In this document: one piece after another, positions 56,188-64,000 of the stretch
Position numbering within the stretch: the first letter of the stretch is position 1
Layout of the letters: every line of letters starts with the position of its first letter
NCBI RefSeq assembly: GCF_030915405.1
Contig: NZ_CP133262.1
Coordinates: 3,798,501-3,862,500 of the forward strand
Source: Neobacillus nitrireducens
GTDB taxonomy: Bacteria; Bacillota; Bacilli; Bacillales; Cytobacillaceae
DNA: 64,000 nucleotides
Direction: 5' to 3'
Position numbers and translations under genes: made by a program
The notes under the pieces: model-generated
The model's database searches: none
Told to the model about the DNA's origin: nothing
Seen by the model: only the letters and a program-made list of their open reading frames with translations

Positions 56188-58512
56188 TTGAAAAATATCG
56201 GTAAAGTTTTCCTCATATCTACTAGTTTATTTTTAGGTGAGATTGCAGCACCTATTGTTCCAAATGGTTTACATCAGGTTGAGGCAGCCAGCGCAGTAAG
56301 ATTAGCAAACAGCAGTTATCAAACAACGGCAAATGTTAATTTACGAATGGGTCCAAGTACAAACCATAAAACAATCACTCAAATTCCTAAATCTAAAACA
56401 ATTACGGCAATGGAGCAAAAAGGCAGCTGGTTTAAGGTCTCATACCAATTTACCTCAAGGGGAACTAAGGTAACAAAAATTGGTTGGGTTACCACCCTGT
56501 ATATAGAGAAAAGTTCTCTAGCTCCAAAGACGATTCAATTTCAAAAAACAACGTTTCAAACCATCGATCATGTCAATATCCGTTCAGGAGCAAGTACAAA
56601 CTATAAAACACTTCTGACAATTCCGAAGGGGAAGACCCTGATAAGCTCGGAGAAATTAAGTGACTGGTATAAGGTGACCTATATCTATTCAAGTAAAGGG
56701 AAGAATGTGACAACCACTGGCTGGGTAAAGGGAACTTACTTAAAGGAATATTATCAATATAGTTCGATTACGGGTGCTTATTATTTTCCAAAAAAGACAG
56801 TGAAACTGTATCCGACTCCAGATACAAAGAAAAGCACAGTTTATAGCCTTTCAAGTGACAACGGACTTTATTCCGCTAATAAGGCAGTAAATAGTGTCGG
56901 ACAAACTTGGTATAAAGTTTCGTACAATGGGAAATCATTTTACGTTTATAGTGGAGATGTAAGTAAATATACGTTAACTTCCGAAACAGAGACAGAGTAT
57001 CAAGCCAATTTTGATACCTATTTATACGCCTCTTATGGGAAAAGTTATACCAAACTAGTGGAAATACCGAAACTAACAATCATATCTGTAAAGCAAAGGA
57101 TAGGAGATTGGTATAGAGTCTCCTATAACGGTAAAGCAGGCTATGTCTACGGCGGTGATTTTACGAAGTACACTCAGCCTGCTGAGACACCCAGCACAGG
57201 TGGAATAGACAAGGGTGAGGTAACCCCGCCTGCCGATGCGATTACCGAGGAAGCGATAGCTAAAAATACATATGCGGTTACGAATCCATTAAATTTACGG
57301 CAAGCTGCAGGAACGGATGCCACTATTCTAACTGTGATTCCGACTGGAACGATTATTATCCCAACCAGTAAGACTTCCAATGGCTGGTATAAAGTCAACT
57401 ATGCAGGAACAAGCGGATATATATATGGTACATACCTTCAGCAGGTGATAACAGGTGATCCCATGGGTGTGAAAGATAGCTACCAGTTCATTGATTTAAG
57501 GACAAAATCGCTTGTCACTGCTAGTCAAATTGATGATTATATTGCCTCCTATGTAAGAAATACAGGGAAGAAAAGTATTCTGTCTGATAAAGGCAAGGTA
57601 TTTATTAAGGCTGGAGAAAGATATGGGGTAAATGCACTTTACCTAGCAGCCCATGCAATCCACGAAAGCGCCTATGGAACCTCCCCTATTTCGATGGCCA
57701 AGAACAACTTATTTGGCTTTGGTGCGTATGATGCAGCTCCTTTTATAGCTGCTTACCGGTTTGCTAGTGTAGAACTGTGCATTGACTACATTGCCCGTGA
57801 AATGAAATCAACGTACTTAAATCCTGCAAATTGGAAGTATCAAGGGGCCTATTTAGGGTTCAGCACCAAAACATTAACGAATGCAAGAATTGATTCCAGC
57901 AGTGAAGGAATGAACTTTTTCTACGCAAGTGATCCGAATTGGGGAAAGGTCATTAGCCAGCATATGGAAAGGATTCTTTCCTATGATAAAGCCTATTATG
58001 CTGGGGCCAAGGCTGATACTCTAGTCCCAACGAGACCATCTGTTCCCGTTGGCGGGGATGTGTTTCCGGCCGGTATTGTTGCGAGTGTCACCCTCTCAGC
58101 AGATAAACAAATCGTTCTTAATAGTCAAAAAGGCGTTCATGACGCTGTCAAAACCATTAAAAAAGGAGCCTCCTTTAATCTTCTAGAAAAAACCAATGAC
58201 TTTTGGCTGAGGGTTAAAGTGGACAATAAAGAATACTGGACCAATGATGTGGATTTTAGTAAATATAAAAACTTTTTATCTGTGAAAAATTTAGGAAGAG
58301 TTACAGTTTCAGAGCTTAATATTCGAAAAGGGCCAGACAAATCCTACCCCTCGATTGGAAAATTGGGATTCAATGAGTATGTTTCTATTGTTACAAAATC
58401 AGATGGTTCTTTAATGATGGACCCATCAAATTCATGGTACCAACTAAAAATGGCGGATGCATCAACTGCTTGGGTAAGTGCAGCTTACCTTTATACGAAG
58501 GATTTATATTAA
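56188..58512 (+). CDS. Secreted SH3-domain N-acetylglucosaminidase, copy 1 of a tandem pair
   Basis: The protein has 774 residues: signal peptide (1-34, ending VEAAS), five SH3-like modules in the N-terminal 410 residues (TANVNLRMGPSTNHKTITQI, VNIRSGASTNYKTLLTIPKG, and others ending PLNLRQAAGTDATILTVIP). The glucosaminidase domain is at about 460-620 (AAHAIHESAYGTS, catalytic Glu; NNLFGFGAYDAAPF). A C-terminal SH3-like domain follows (ELNIRKGPDKSYPSIGKL). It belongs to the LytD/LytB type that cleaves the glycan strand. GGGAGGTG precedes TTG 56188. It is followed by a paralog. Confidence 0.9.
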   Translation: MKNIGKVFLISTSLFLGEIAAPIVPNGLHQVEAASAVRLANSSYQTTANVNLRMGPSTNHKTITQIPKSKTITAMEQKGSWFKVSYQFTSRGTKVTKIGWVTTLYIEKSSLAPKTIQFQKTTFQTIDHVNIRSGASTNYKTLLTIPKGKTLISSEKLSDWYKVTYIYSSKGKNVTTTGWVKGTYLKEYYQYSSITGAYYFPKKTVKLYPTPDTKKSTVYSLSSDNGLYSANKAVNSVGQTWYKVSYNGKSFYVYSGDVSKYTLTSETETEYQANFDTYLYASYGKSYTKLVEIPKLTIISVKQRIGDWYRVSYNGKAGYVYGGDFTKYTQPAETPSTGGIDKGEVTPPADAITEEAIAKNTYAVTNPLNLRQAAGTDATILTVIPTGTIIIPTSKTSNGWYKVNYAGTSGYIYGTYLQQVITGDPMGVKDSYQFIDLRTKSLVTASQIDDYIASYVRNTGKKSILSDKGKVFIKAGERYGVNALYLAAHAIHESAYGTSPISMAKNNLFGFGAYDAAPFIAAYRFASVELCIDYIAREMKSTYLNPANWKYQGAYLGFSTKTLTNARIDSSSEGMNFFYASDPNWGKVISQHMERILSYDKAYYAGAKADTLVPTRPSVPVGGDVFPAGIVASVTLSADKQIVLNSQKGVHDAVKTIKKGASFNLLEKTNDFWLRVKVDNKEYWTNDVDFSKYKNFLSVKNLGRVTVSELNIRKGPDKSYPSIGKLGFNEYVSIVTKSDGSLMMDPSNSWYQLKMADASTAWVSAAYLYTKDLY

Positions 58513-58662
58513 GTTGTTTTAATATTTTTTAACAATAGTAGTTTAGTAAAAATAAAATGAGGTGAAGCGATAGTCCCTAATACGAACGTTCATTTCTGAT
58601 GAAGAAGCTTGAGTCGTTACGATGACGGAAAATCAAAAAGTAGAGAGAAGGATGCAGAGTCA

Positions 58663-60450
58663 ATGAAAAACATGGGGAAAGTTTTTGTTCTATCCACCGG
58701 ATTATTAATAGGTGGTCTGAGCAGCGGAATGACGATTCCGCTAGCACCAATCAGTATCGAACATGCCGAAGCTGCTAGTGTTGTTCGGCTAAGTAAAACA
58801 ACATTTCAAACAACGACCAACCTAAGATTGCGGGCAGGGGCAAGTACTAAATACAAAACAATTCTCACGATCCCAAAGGGGAAAGTGATTTATGGGACAG
58901 AGAAAAACGGCAGCTATTATAAGGTAACTTATGCCCATAAATATAAGGGTAAAACCTATCAAAAATCAGGCTGGGTCAGCGGCAGTTATGTGAAGGAATA
59001 CGATCAATATATCAAAACGAGTGGAACTTATTATTTTACGAAAAAAACGGCCAGCCTTTATTCAACGCCGGATACAAAGAAAAAAGTTGTAGGGAGTCTT
59101 CCTGTTGGAAATAGGTTGTACTCGTCCCAAAAGGTAGTTAATAGTATAGGGAAAACATGGTACCAGATTACATACAAAGGGAAAAGCCTTTATATTAATA
59201 GCGATGATGTTAGTAAATCCCAATTAGCACCCACAAAAACACCTGTAAATCCTCCAGTAAGTACAAGCAATGGAATGTACTACTTAGTTTTGGACGATTT
59301 AAATATGCGGCAATCAGGAGAAGACTCAACAATTTTAGCAGTTATTCCAAATGGTTCGAGCGTTAAATCAACCGGTAAAAAACTTAATGACTGGTACGAA
59401 GTCATTTACAATGGGAAAACAGGTTATGTTTATAAAAGCTATATTAAGGAATATAAGCTAACGGACTATCGGTTTATTGATTTACGGACTCAATCTACAG
59501 TTACTGCTAAGCAAATCAATGATTACATCTCGAAAAATATTAACGGCAAGCCAAGTGTACTGGTAAACAAAGGGCAAGCCTTTATTGATGCAGGTAAAAA
59601 GTACGGGGTTAACGCTTTATACTTAGCGGCACATGCCATACACGAGAGCGGCTTTGGCACTTCTAATATTTCATTAGGTAAAAAGAATTTGTTTGGTTAT
59701 GGTGCCTATGATGCCGCTCCTTTTGTAGGAGCCTACCGTTTCTCTACAGTGGAGCAATGTATTAATTATGTTGCCCAAAAAATGAAGGCTGATTACCTCA
59801 ATCCGAACGGCGCTCATTTTGAAGGAGCACTACTTGGCTACCGAACAAATGATTCCAAAGGAAAGAGAATCGCAAGTAAAAGTATCGGCATGAATTACTG
59901 GTATGCTAGTGACCCGAACTGGGGCAATGGAATTGCCCAGCATATGCAAAAAATCTTGGCCTATGAGCAAAAAAATTATGAAAATGCGTCCATTAATAAT
60001 AGTGTTCCTACCTTACCAGGAATACCGGCGGGGAAAGATAAATTTCCTATAGGAATTCTAGCAAAGGCAAAAAAGGATTTATCAAGCACCATTAAAAAAG
60101 ATAAGAATTTTTTCTTACTTGAGAAATTCAATGATTATAATCTAAAGGTCAATGTAAATAAACAGGATGCGACCATTAAAGTTCCCTTCTCAACCTACGA
60201 TGATTATTTCACAGTGCTCAATCTAGGAAGAGTTGTTGGAACCGGGACTGATGTATTAAAAGTACGTCCAGATGCTTCCACCACAAATAAGGAAATTGCT
60301 ACTCTTCATTTAAATGAGTATGTGCAGTTGGCCTTGGATAGCAAAGGAAACATCATAATGGATAAAGAGAAAAATTGGTACAATATCAGGCTATCTAATG
60401 GCAAGTTTGGGTGGGTAAGTAAGCTTTATATTGCTAGGGAATTAAAATGA
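58663..60450 (+). CDS. Secreted SH3-domain N-acetylglucosaminidase, copy 2
   Basis: With ATG 58663 the protein has 595 residues: signal peptide (1-37), three SH3-like modules (TTNLRLRAGASTKYKTILTI, KTASLYSTPDTKKKVVGSL, DDLNMRQSGEDSTILAVIP), a glucosaminidase domain at about 280-450 (AAHAIHESGFGTS; KNLFGYGAYDAAPFVGAYRF) and a C-terminal SH3-like region (VLKVRPDASTTNKEIATLHL). It is clearly paralogous to copy 1 but lacks two SH3 modules. A longer frame starting at 58609 has no better ribosome-binding site. It has its own terminator. Confidence 0.87.
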   Translation: MKNMGKVFVLSTGLLIGGLSSGMTIPLAPISIEHAEAASVVRLSKTTFQTTTNLRLRAGASTKYKTILTIPKGKVIYGTEKNGSYYKVTYAHKYKGKTYQKSGWVSGSYVKEYDQYIKTSGTYYFTKKTASLYSTPDTKKKVVGSLPVGNRLYSSQKVVNSIGKTWYQITYKGKSLYINSDDVSKSQLAPTKTPVNPPVSTSNGMYYLVLDDLNMRQSGEDSTILAVIPNGSSVKSTGKKLNDWYEVIYNGKTGYVYKSYIKEYKLTDYRFIDLRTQSTVTAKQINDYISKNINGKPSVLVNKGQAFIDAGKKYGVNALYLAAHAIHESGFGTSNISLGKKNLFGYGAYDAAPFVGAYRFSTVEQCINYVAQKMKADYLNPNGAHFEGALLGYRTNDSKGKRIASKSIGMNYWYASDPNWGNGIAQHMQKILAYEQKNYENASINNSVPTLPGIPAGKDKFPIGILAKAKKDLSSTIKKDKNFFLLEKFNDYNLKVNVNKQDATIKVPFSTYDDYFTVLNLGRVVGTGTDVLKVRPDASTTNKEIATLHLNEYVQLALDSKGNIIMDKEKNWYNIRLSNGKFGWVSKLYIARELK

Positions 60451-60456
60451 TTGTTG

Positions 60457-60485
60457 GCTGACTTGGAATGCAAGTCAGCTTTTTA
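60457..60485 (+). terminator. Terminator after the second glucosaminidase gene
   Basis: GCTGACTT (60457-60464) pairs with AAGTCAGC (60472-60479), followed by TTTTTA. Confidence 0.8.
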
Positions 60486-60728
60486 TTTGAATCCAGCTTC
60501 AGGGCCAATCGGCTAGTGGACTTCACTAAACAGGCGCTTACACTTTTTATCTATGGGTACATTTCTCCATTTGTGGGTTTTACATGGAAATCAAGGAAAT
60601 ACACATTGAATTTTATAGGTGTTAGTCTTATAATGATTTGGTGAACTATGCCGTATACTGAAATTACTCTTGTGATGAATAAATTCTCCAAACTTTTCTT
60701 AATACTAAATACAGGAGGAATCACTCTA

Positions 60729-61127
60729 ATGAAAAAGATTCTAACATATGGAACATTTGATTTGTTACATTTTGGACATATAAATTTACTTAGCCGTGCT
60801 AAGGATTTAGGCGATTATTTGGTTGTTGGTCTTTCCACTGACGAATTTAATAAAGGAAAGAATAAGCAGGCGTACCACAGTTTCGAAAATAGAAAATTAA
60901 TTTTAGAATCGATTCGTTTTGTTGATGAAGTGATTCCAGAAAATACGTGGGATCAAAAAATCCAAGATGTCATCAAACATAATATTGATTTATTTGTGAT
61001 GGGTGATGATTGGAAAGGTAAATTTGACTTTTTAAAGGAATATTGTGAGGTTATTTACCTGCCAAGAACGATTGGGATCTCTACTTCCCAAATCAAAGAC
61101 GATTTAAATGCTGTCACAAATGGTTAG
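60729..61127 (+). CDS. tagD: Glycerol-3-phosphate cytidylyltransferase
   Basis: This 132-residue enzyme makes CDP-glycerol from CTP and glycerol-3-phosphate, the donor for all glycerophosphotransferases in this window. The signature YGTFDLLHFGHINLL holds the nucleotidyl-transfer motif HFGH (14-17), and RTIGISTSQI is the second family motif (usually RTxGISTT). Length matches TagD (129 residues in B. subtilis). AGGAGGAATCACTCT places the start at ATG 60729; a longer open frame upstream is not used. The tagB start overlaps its last 20 bases. Confidence 0.95.
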   Translation: MKKILTYGTFDLLHFGHINLLSRAKDLGDYLVVGLSTDEFNKGKNKQAYHSFENRKLILESIRFVDEVIPENTWDQKIQDVIKHNIDLFVMGDDWKGKFDFLKEYCEVIYLPRTIGISTSQIKDDLNAVTNG

Positions 61128-62316
61128 GGAACTAGCCATTTGTTTTTATTTATTGATCTTTAAGTGTATTTTTTCTATATTTTCATTGGTACCGCTTATG
61201 AACAAGACCACGTTTGTTGTTAGTTTTGGTGATAACAGCCAGTATGTATATGAAGAAATTCGCCGGCAAAAGATTCCGATGAAAGTGGTTTTTCTCTGCG
61301 AAGAAAAGGCATTTCATAAATTTAACGACGCTCGTGAAGGAACTGTTCTTCTGTTTGATGTCCGACATCTGATTCATTGGGTACAAGCGGTTTTCCATTT
61401 AGCTACATCCCGCTATCTTTTCATTGATAATTATTTTGGCTTTTTAGCAGCGGTAACACTTAAGAAAGAGGTCCAATGTATTCAGTTATGGCATGCGTCC
61501 GGTGCTATGAAAAAATTTGGACTGGAAGATGAATCAGTAAAAACTAGATCTGAAAAAGCAAAACAGCGTTTCTTACAGGTATACAGTAAATTTGACCAAG
61601 TGGTCGTTGGCTCGGATATTATGGCAGAGATCTTTATAAAGTCCTTTCATCTTAAAAGGGAAAATATCCTGCCGACAGGGATTCCAAGAACTGATTTTTA
61701 TTTTAATGAAGAAGCGAAGCAGCAGGCAAAAGCATCCTTATTACATAAACATCCCGTTTTGAAAGAGAAAAAAGTGATCATCTATGCTCCGACCTATCGA
61801 GATGATCAGTTAGTTCATTTCAATCTGGTGCTTGAGATCGAAAAAATGGCTCGGGAACTTGGGTCGGAATATATTTTAATCTTACGATTACATCCGGCGA
61901 TTAAGAATAAAGAGGAGTATTCCACCCGCTATCCAGAATTTGTGGTCGACCTTTCCTCTGATCATTATGAAATTAATGACCTGCTTGTCGCAGCGGACTT
62001 TTTGATTACAGATTATTCTTCCATTCCGTTCGAGTTTTCCCTTTTACGAAAACCAATGATCTTCTTTACCTATGATTTTGAAGATTATAAGCGGGATCGC
62101 GGGGTCATGGAAAGGTTTGAAGAAAACCTGCCGGGGCCAATCGTAACGGATACGGATACTATTATCGATATAATTAGAAACAACCGTTTTGACCTGAATA
62201 TAATCGATTATTATTGTGAAAAATGGAATCAATACTCGATAGGTCGTTCCAGTCAAAATCTTGTTCGTCATATATATTCGAAAAATCATCTTGAAAACAC
62301 AAGTAAAGGGTATTAA
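61108..62316 (+). CDS. TagB-like CDP-glycerol glycerophosphotransferase
   Basis: The 402-residue protein has a hydrophobic N-terminal helix (LAICFYLLIFKCIFSIFSLV), CIQLWHASGAMKKFGLED in place of the TWHGTP motif, YAPTYRDDQL, RLHPAIKN, and the signature LITDYSSIPFEFSLLRKPMIF. The WHA-G-A-KKFG and SIPFEF variants are typical of the TagB primase, which adds the first glycerol phosphate to the linkage unit. The gene overlaps tagD; ATG 61108 or 61120 are both possible. A strong terminator follows before tagG. Confidence 0.87.
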   Translation: MLSQMVRELAICFYLLIFKCIFSIFSLVPLMNKTTFVVSFGDNSQYVYEEIRRQKIPMKVVFLCEEKAFHKFNDAREGTVLLFDVRHLIHWVQAVFHLATSRYLFIDNYFGFLAAVTLKKEVQCIQLWHASGAMKKFGLEDESVKTRSEKAKQRFLQVYSKFDQVVVGSDIMAEIFIKSFHLKRENILPTGIPRTDFYFNEEAKQQAKASLLHKHPVLKEKKVIIYAPTYRDDQLVHFNLVLEIEKMARELGSEYILILRLHPAIKNKEEYSTRYPEFVVDLSSDHYEINDLLVAADFLITDYSSIPFEFSLLRKPMIFFTYDFEDYKRDRGVMERFEENLPGPIVTDTDTIIDIIRNNRFDLNIIDYYCEKWNQYSIGRSSQNLVRHIYSKNHLENTSKGY

Positions 62317-62325
62317 AAAATTGTG

Positions 62326-62366
62326 ACAAGCTTCGATTTTTTTATGGTCGAAGCTTTGTTTTTTAT
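62326..62366 (+). terminator. Terminator after the tagB-like gene
   Basis: ACAAGCTTCGA (62326-62336) pairs with TCGAAGCTTTGT (62348-62359), followed by TTTTTT. Confidence 0.85.
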
Positions 62367-62434
62367 TATGTCCCTTTGGGGAAATTAATGTATAATGAAC
62401 AAGGTTATTATTAGCTTTAGGAAGGACAATTTTA

Positions 62435-63265
62435 ATGAAATCGATGATTACAATTGTAAAGGAGCAAATCAGTTCCTTTTATCTTATCCTGAGATTATCT
62501 GCCTTTGAATTGAAGAGTGCAAATACAAATAATTATCTCGGCAGATTATGGGAGATACTGAATCCAATGATTCAGCTGACTATTTATTGGTTTGTATTCG
62601 GAGCCGGAATTCGTAAAGGCAGAGAGGTTCCAATGGATAATGGCATGCAAGTTCCATTTTTTATCTGGATGGTAACAGGCATGATCGTCTGGTTTTTTGT
62701 GAATCCGGCGATATCCGCATCATCACGTTCCATTTATTCACGGATTCAATTAATCGCGAAAATGAGTTTTCCGATGAGCGCCATTCCCTCCTTTGTGATC
62801 ATGGCGAATTTCTATACCCATTTATTATTAGTGGCGGTCGTCACCATCTTTTTGCAATTTACTGAATTTAAATTGAGTATCTACTTTATCCAGCTGCCCT
62901 ATTTTATGGTTGCTACGTTATTATTTTTATTAGCCCTTGCATTGGTCACATCCACACTGTCAACTATTGTCAGGGATGTACAGCAGGTGGTTCAGTCCGT
63001 ACTGAAAATGCTATTATATTTAACACCGCTCTTATGGCAAACGAGTTCGTTAATGATCAATGGAATTGATTTTGCCTTTATATTAAAACTAAATCCTTTA
63101 TATTATATTGTCGAAGGGTATAGAGCTGCCTTGCTCGGAACCACATGGTATCCAGCAGAATACCCGCAATTAACGTTGTATTTTTGGATTACTGTCCTAG
63201 TGTTGTTTTTAATTGGTTCAGTCCTACATTTGAAATTTAGAAACCGTTTTGTTGATTATTTGTAA
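62435..63265 (+). CDS. tagG: Teichoic acid ABC transporter permease
   Basis: The 276-residue protein has six hydrophobic helices and the ABC-2 polysaccharide-export pattern: the N-terminal amphipathic helix (ANTNNYLGRLWEILNPMIQL), PFFIWMVTGMIVWFFV, TSTLSTIVRDVQQVVQ, and LTPLLWQTSSLM. The closing helix ends in LKFRNRFVDYL. With the adjacent ATPase it exports undecaprenyl-linked wall teichoic acid. GGAAGGAC precedes ATG 62435. Its length matches TagG (275 residues in B. subtilis). Confidence 0.94.
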   Translation: MKSMITIVKEQISSFYLILRLSAFELKSANTNNYLGRLWEILNPMIQLTIYWFVFGAGIRKGREVPMDNGMQVPFFIWMVTGMIVWFFVNPAISASSRSIYSRIQLIAKMSFPMSAIPSFVIMANFYTHLLLVAVVTIFLQFTEFKLSIYFIQLPYFMVATLLFLLALALVTSTLSTIVRDVQQVVQSVLKMLLYLTPLLWQTSSLMINGIDFAFILKLNPLYYIVEGYRAALLGTTWYPAEYPQLTLYFWITVLVLFLIGSVLHLKFRNRFVDYL

Positions 63266-63282
63266 ATTGGAGTTGATTTTTT

Positions 63283-64000
63283 GTGAGTGAAACGGTGATA
63301 GTGAAAAATGTTTATAAAAAATATAAGATGCATCGGTCACCAAAAGAAAAGCTTCTTGATGTCGTTTTACCTGGCGGGTATGGTGAAGACTTTTACGCGC
63401 TTCAAGATATTTCATTTACAGCCCATCAGGGTGATGTTATTGGTCTGGTCGGGGTCAATGGTTCCGGAAAATCGACGCTGTCTAATATCATTGCAGGTGT
63501 AATTCCACCTACTACTGGAGAGGTTACCTCGATTGGGACGACCTCGATTATTGCCATCTCGTCAGGACTTAATAATCAATTAACCGGCCGAGAAAATATC
63601 GAATTAAAATGCTTAATGCTTGGTTTTAAAAAGAAAGAAATTAAAGAGATGGAACCCGAAATCATAGAGTTTGCTGACATCGGAAAATTTATTGACCAGC
63701 CAGTTAAGAAATATTCAAGTGGGATGAAGTCCCGTCTCGGGTTTGCTATCTCGGTCACTGTTAATCCCGATATATTAATTGTTGATGAAGCATTATCTGT
63801 TGGGGATCAGGTTTTTGCGCAAAAATCAAAAAACAAGATGTTTGAGTTTAAAGAAAAGGGGAAAACCATTTTCTTTGTCAGCCATTCCATGGGACAAATT
63901 AAAGAGTTTTGTGAAAAAGCGGTTTGGCTTGAGTACGGGGAAATCAAGCAATTTGGGCCTGTTGAAGAAGTTATCCCAGAATACGAAAGATTCTTAAAAT
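63283..64000 (+). CDS. tagH: Teichoic acid ABC transporter ATP-binding protein (3' end outside window)
   Basis: The frame starts at GTG 63283 (TTGGAG upstream) and stays open to the window edge, giving 239 residues. It begins MSETVIVKNVYKKYKMHRS. Walker A is GLVGVNGSGKST, the signature is KKYSSGMKSRLGF, Walker B is ILIVDEALSVGD, and the switch His is in FFVSHSMGQ. These match TagH-type export ATPases, which have a C-terminal extension that would lie past the edge. It forms a pair with tagG, 17 bp upstream. Confidence 0.93.
   Translation, partial: MSETVIVKNVYKKYKMHRSPKEKLLDVVLPGGYGEDFYALQDISFTAHQGDVIGLVGVNGSGKSTLSNIIAGVIPPTTGEVTSIGTTSIIAISSGLNNQLTGRENIELKCLMLGFKKKEIKEMEPEIIEFADIGKFIDQPVKKYSSGMKSRLGFAISVTVNPDILIVDEALSVGDQVFAQKSKNKMFEFKEKGKTIFFVSHSMGQIKEFCEKAVWLEYGEIKQFGPVEEVIPEYERFLK

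Noticed and set aside
37465-64000. Genomic island or prophage
   Set aside because: No integrase, transposase, attachment repeats or tRNA boundary were seen; the genes are typical teichoic-acid chromosome content.

Overview
The window looks like the chromosome of a low-GC, spore-forming Bacillaceae bacterium of the Bacillus/Neobacillus type. The reasons are an rRNA operon with Bacillus-style leader boxes, an xpaC-yaaN pair as in B. subtilis, a YheC/YheD-type spore-coat ATP-grasp protein, TagD/TagB/TagG/TagH wall teichoic acid genes, strong AGGAGG ribosome-binding sites and frequent GTG/TTG starts. I cannot fix the species from sequence alone. The lone copper nitrite reductase fits soil bacilli that denitrify. 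No phage, integrase, transposase or CRISPR array is visible.

Region 1-6.5 kb is a mixed housekeeping/accessory stretch. It holds the end of a gene for a His/Gly hexapeptide-repeat protein, xpaC-yaaN, a VanY-type carboxypeptidase lipoprotein, a cyclic-di-GMP-I riboswitch in front of a 54-residue unknown protein, an SRPBCC protein, nirK, and a 53-residue unknown protein whose stop codon lies in a perfect 21-bp hairpin. Next to it is a dense, same-direction cluster of DnaA boxes (6284-6513).

Region 6.7-17.7 kb is a nucleotide-sugar and glycosyltransferase block. UDP-glucose pyrophosphorylase, UDP-glucose dehydrogenase, GalE and a UDP-xylose-synthase-like enzyme could supply UDP-Glc, UDP-GlcA, UDP-Gal and UDP-Xyl to a GT61 enzyme, two GT2 proteins that share a C-terminal domain (one fused to a GT-D-like domain), and a tandem pair of short GT2-like paralogs. 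A small Sm-like protein and the YheC/D-like protein at its end suggest, but do not prove, a link to the spore surface.

Region 17.7-23.5 kb is an rrn operon (16S-23S-5S, no spacer tRNAs) with two tandem promoters and a terminator.

Region 23.5-37.4 kb encodes exported and cell-wall proteins: a membrane-anchored VWA protein, a CPBP protease, a YkuD L,D-transpeptidase with Ig-like repeats, a LysM-3D protein, a large subtilase, an LCP ligase, a class-A-type serine hydrolase, a C39-like peptidase and a polysaccharide deacetylase, plus a decayed gene tail.

Region 37.5-64 kb is a teichoic-acid and surface-polymer locus. It has five CDP-glycerol glycerophosphotransferase-family proteins (two fused to GT2, one fused to a GT4 that carries nested GW modules), O-acylation genes (acyltransferase 3, MBOAT, DHHW), GtaB, three SH3-domain glucosaminidases, and finally tagD-tagB-tagG-tagH, with tagH cut by the window edge. 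Together these could make CDP-glycerol, polymerise and decorate the polymers, export them (TagGH), attach them to peptidoglycan (LCP) and remodel the wall around them.
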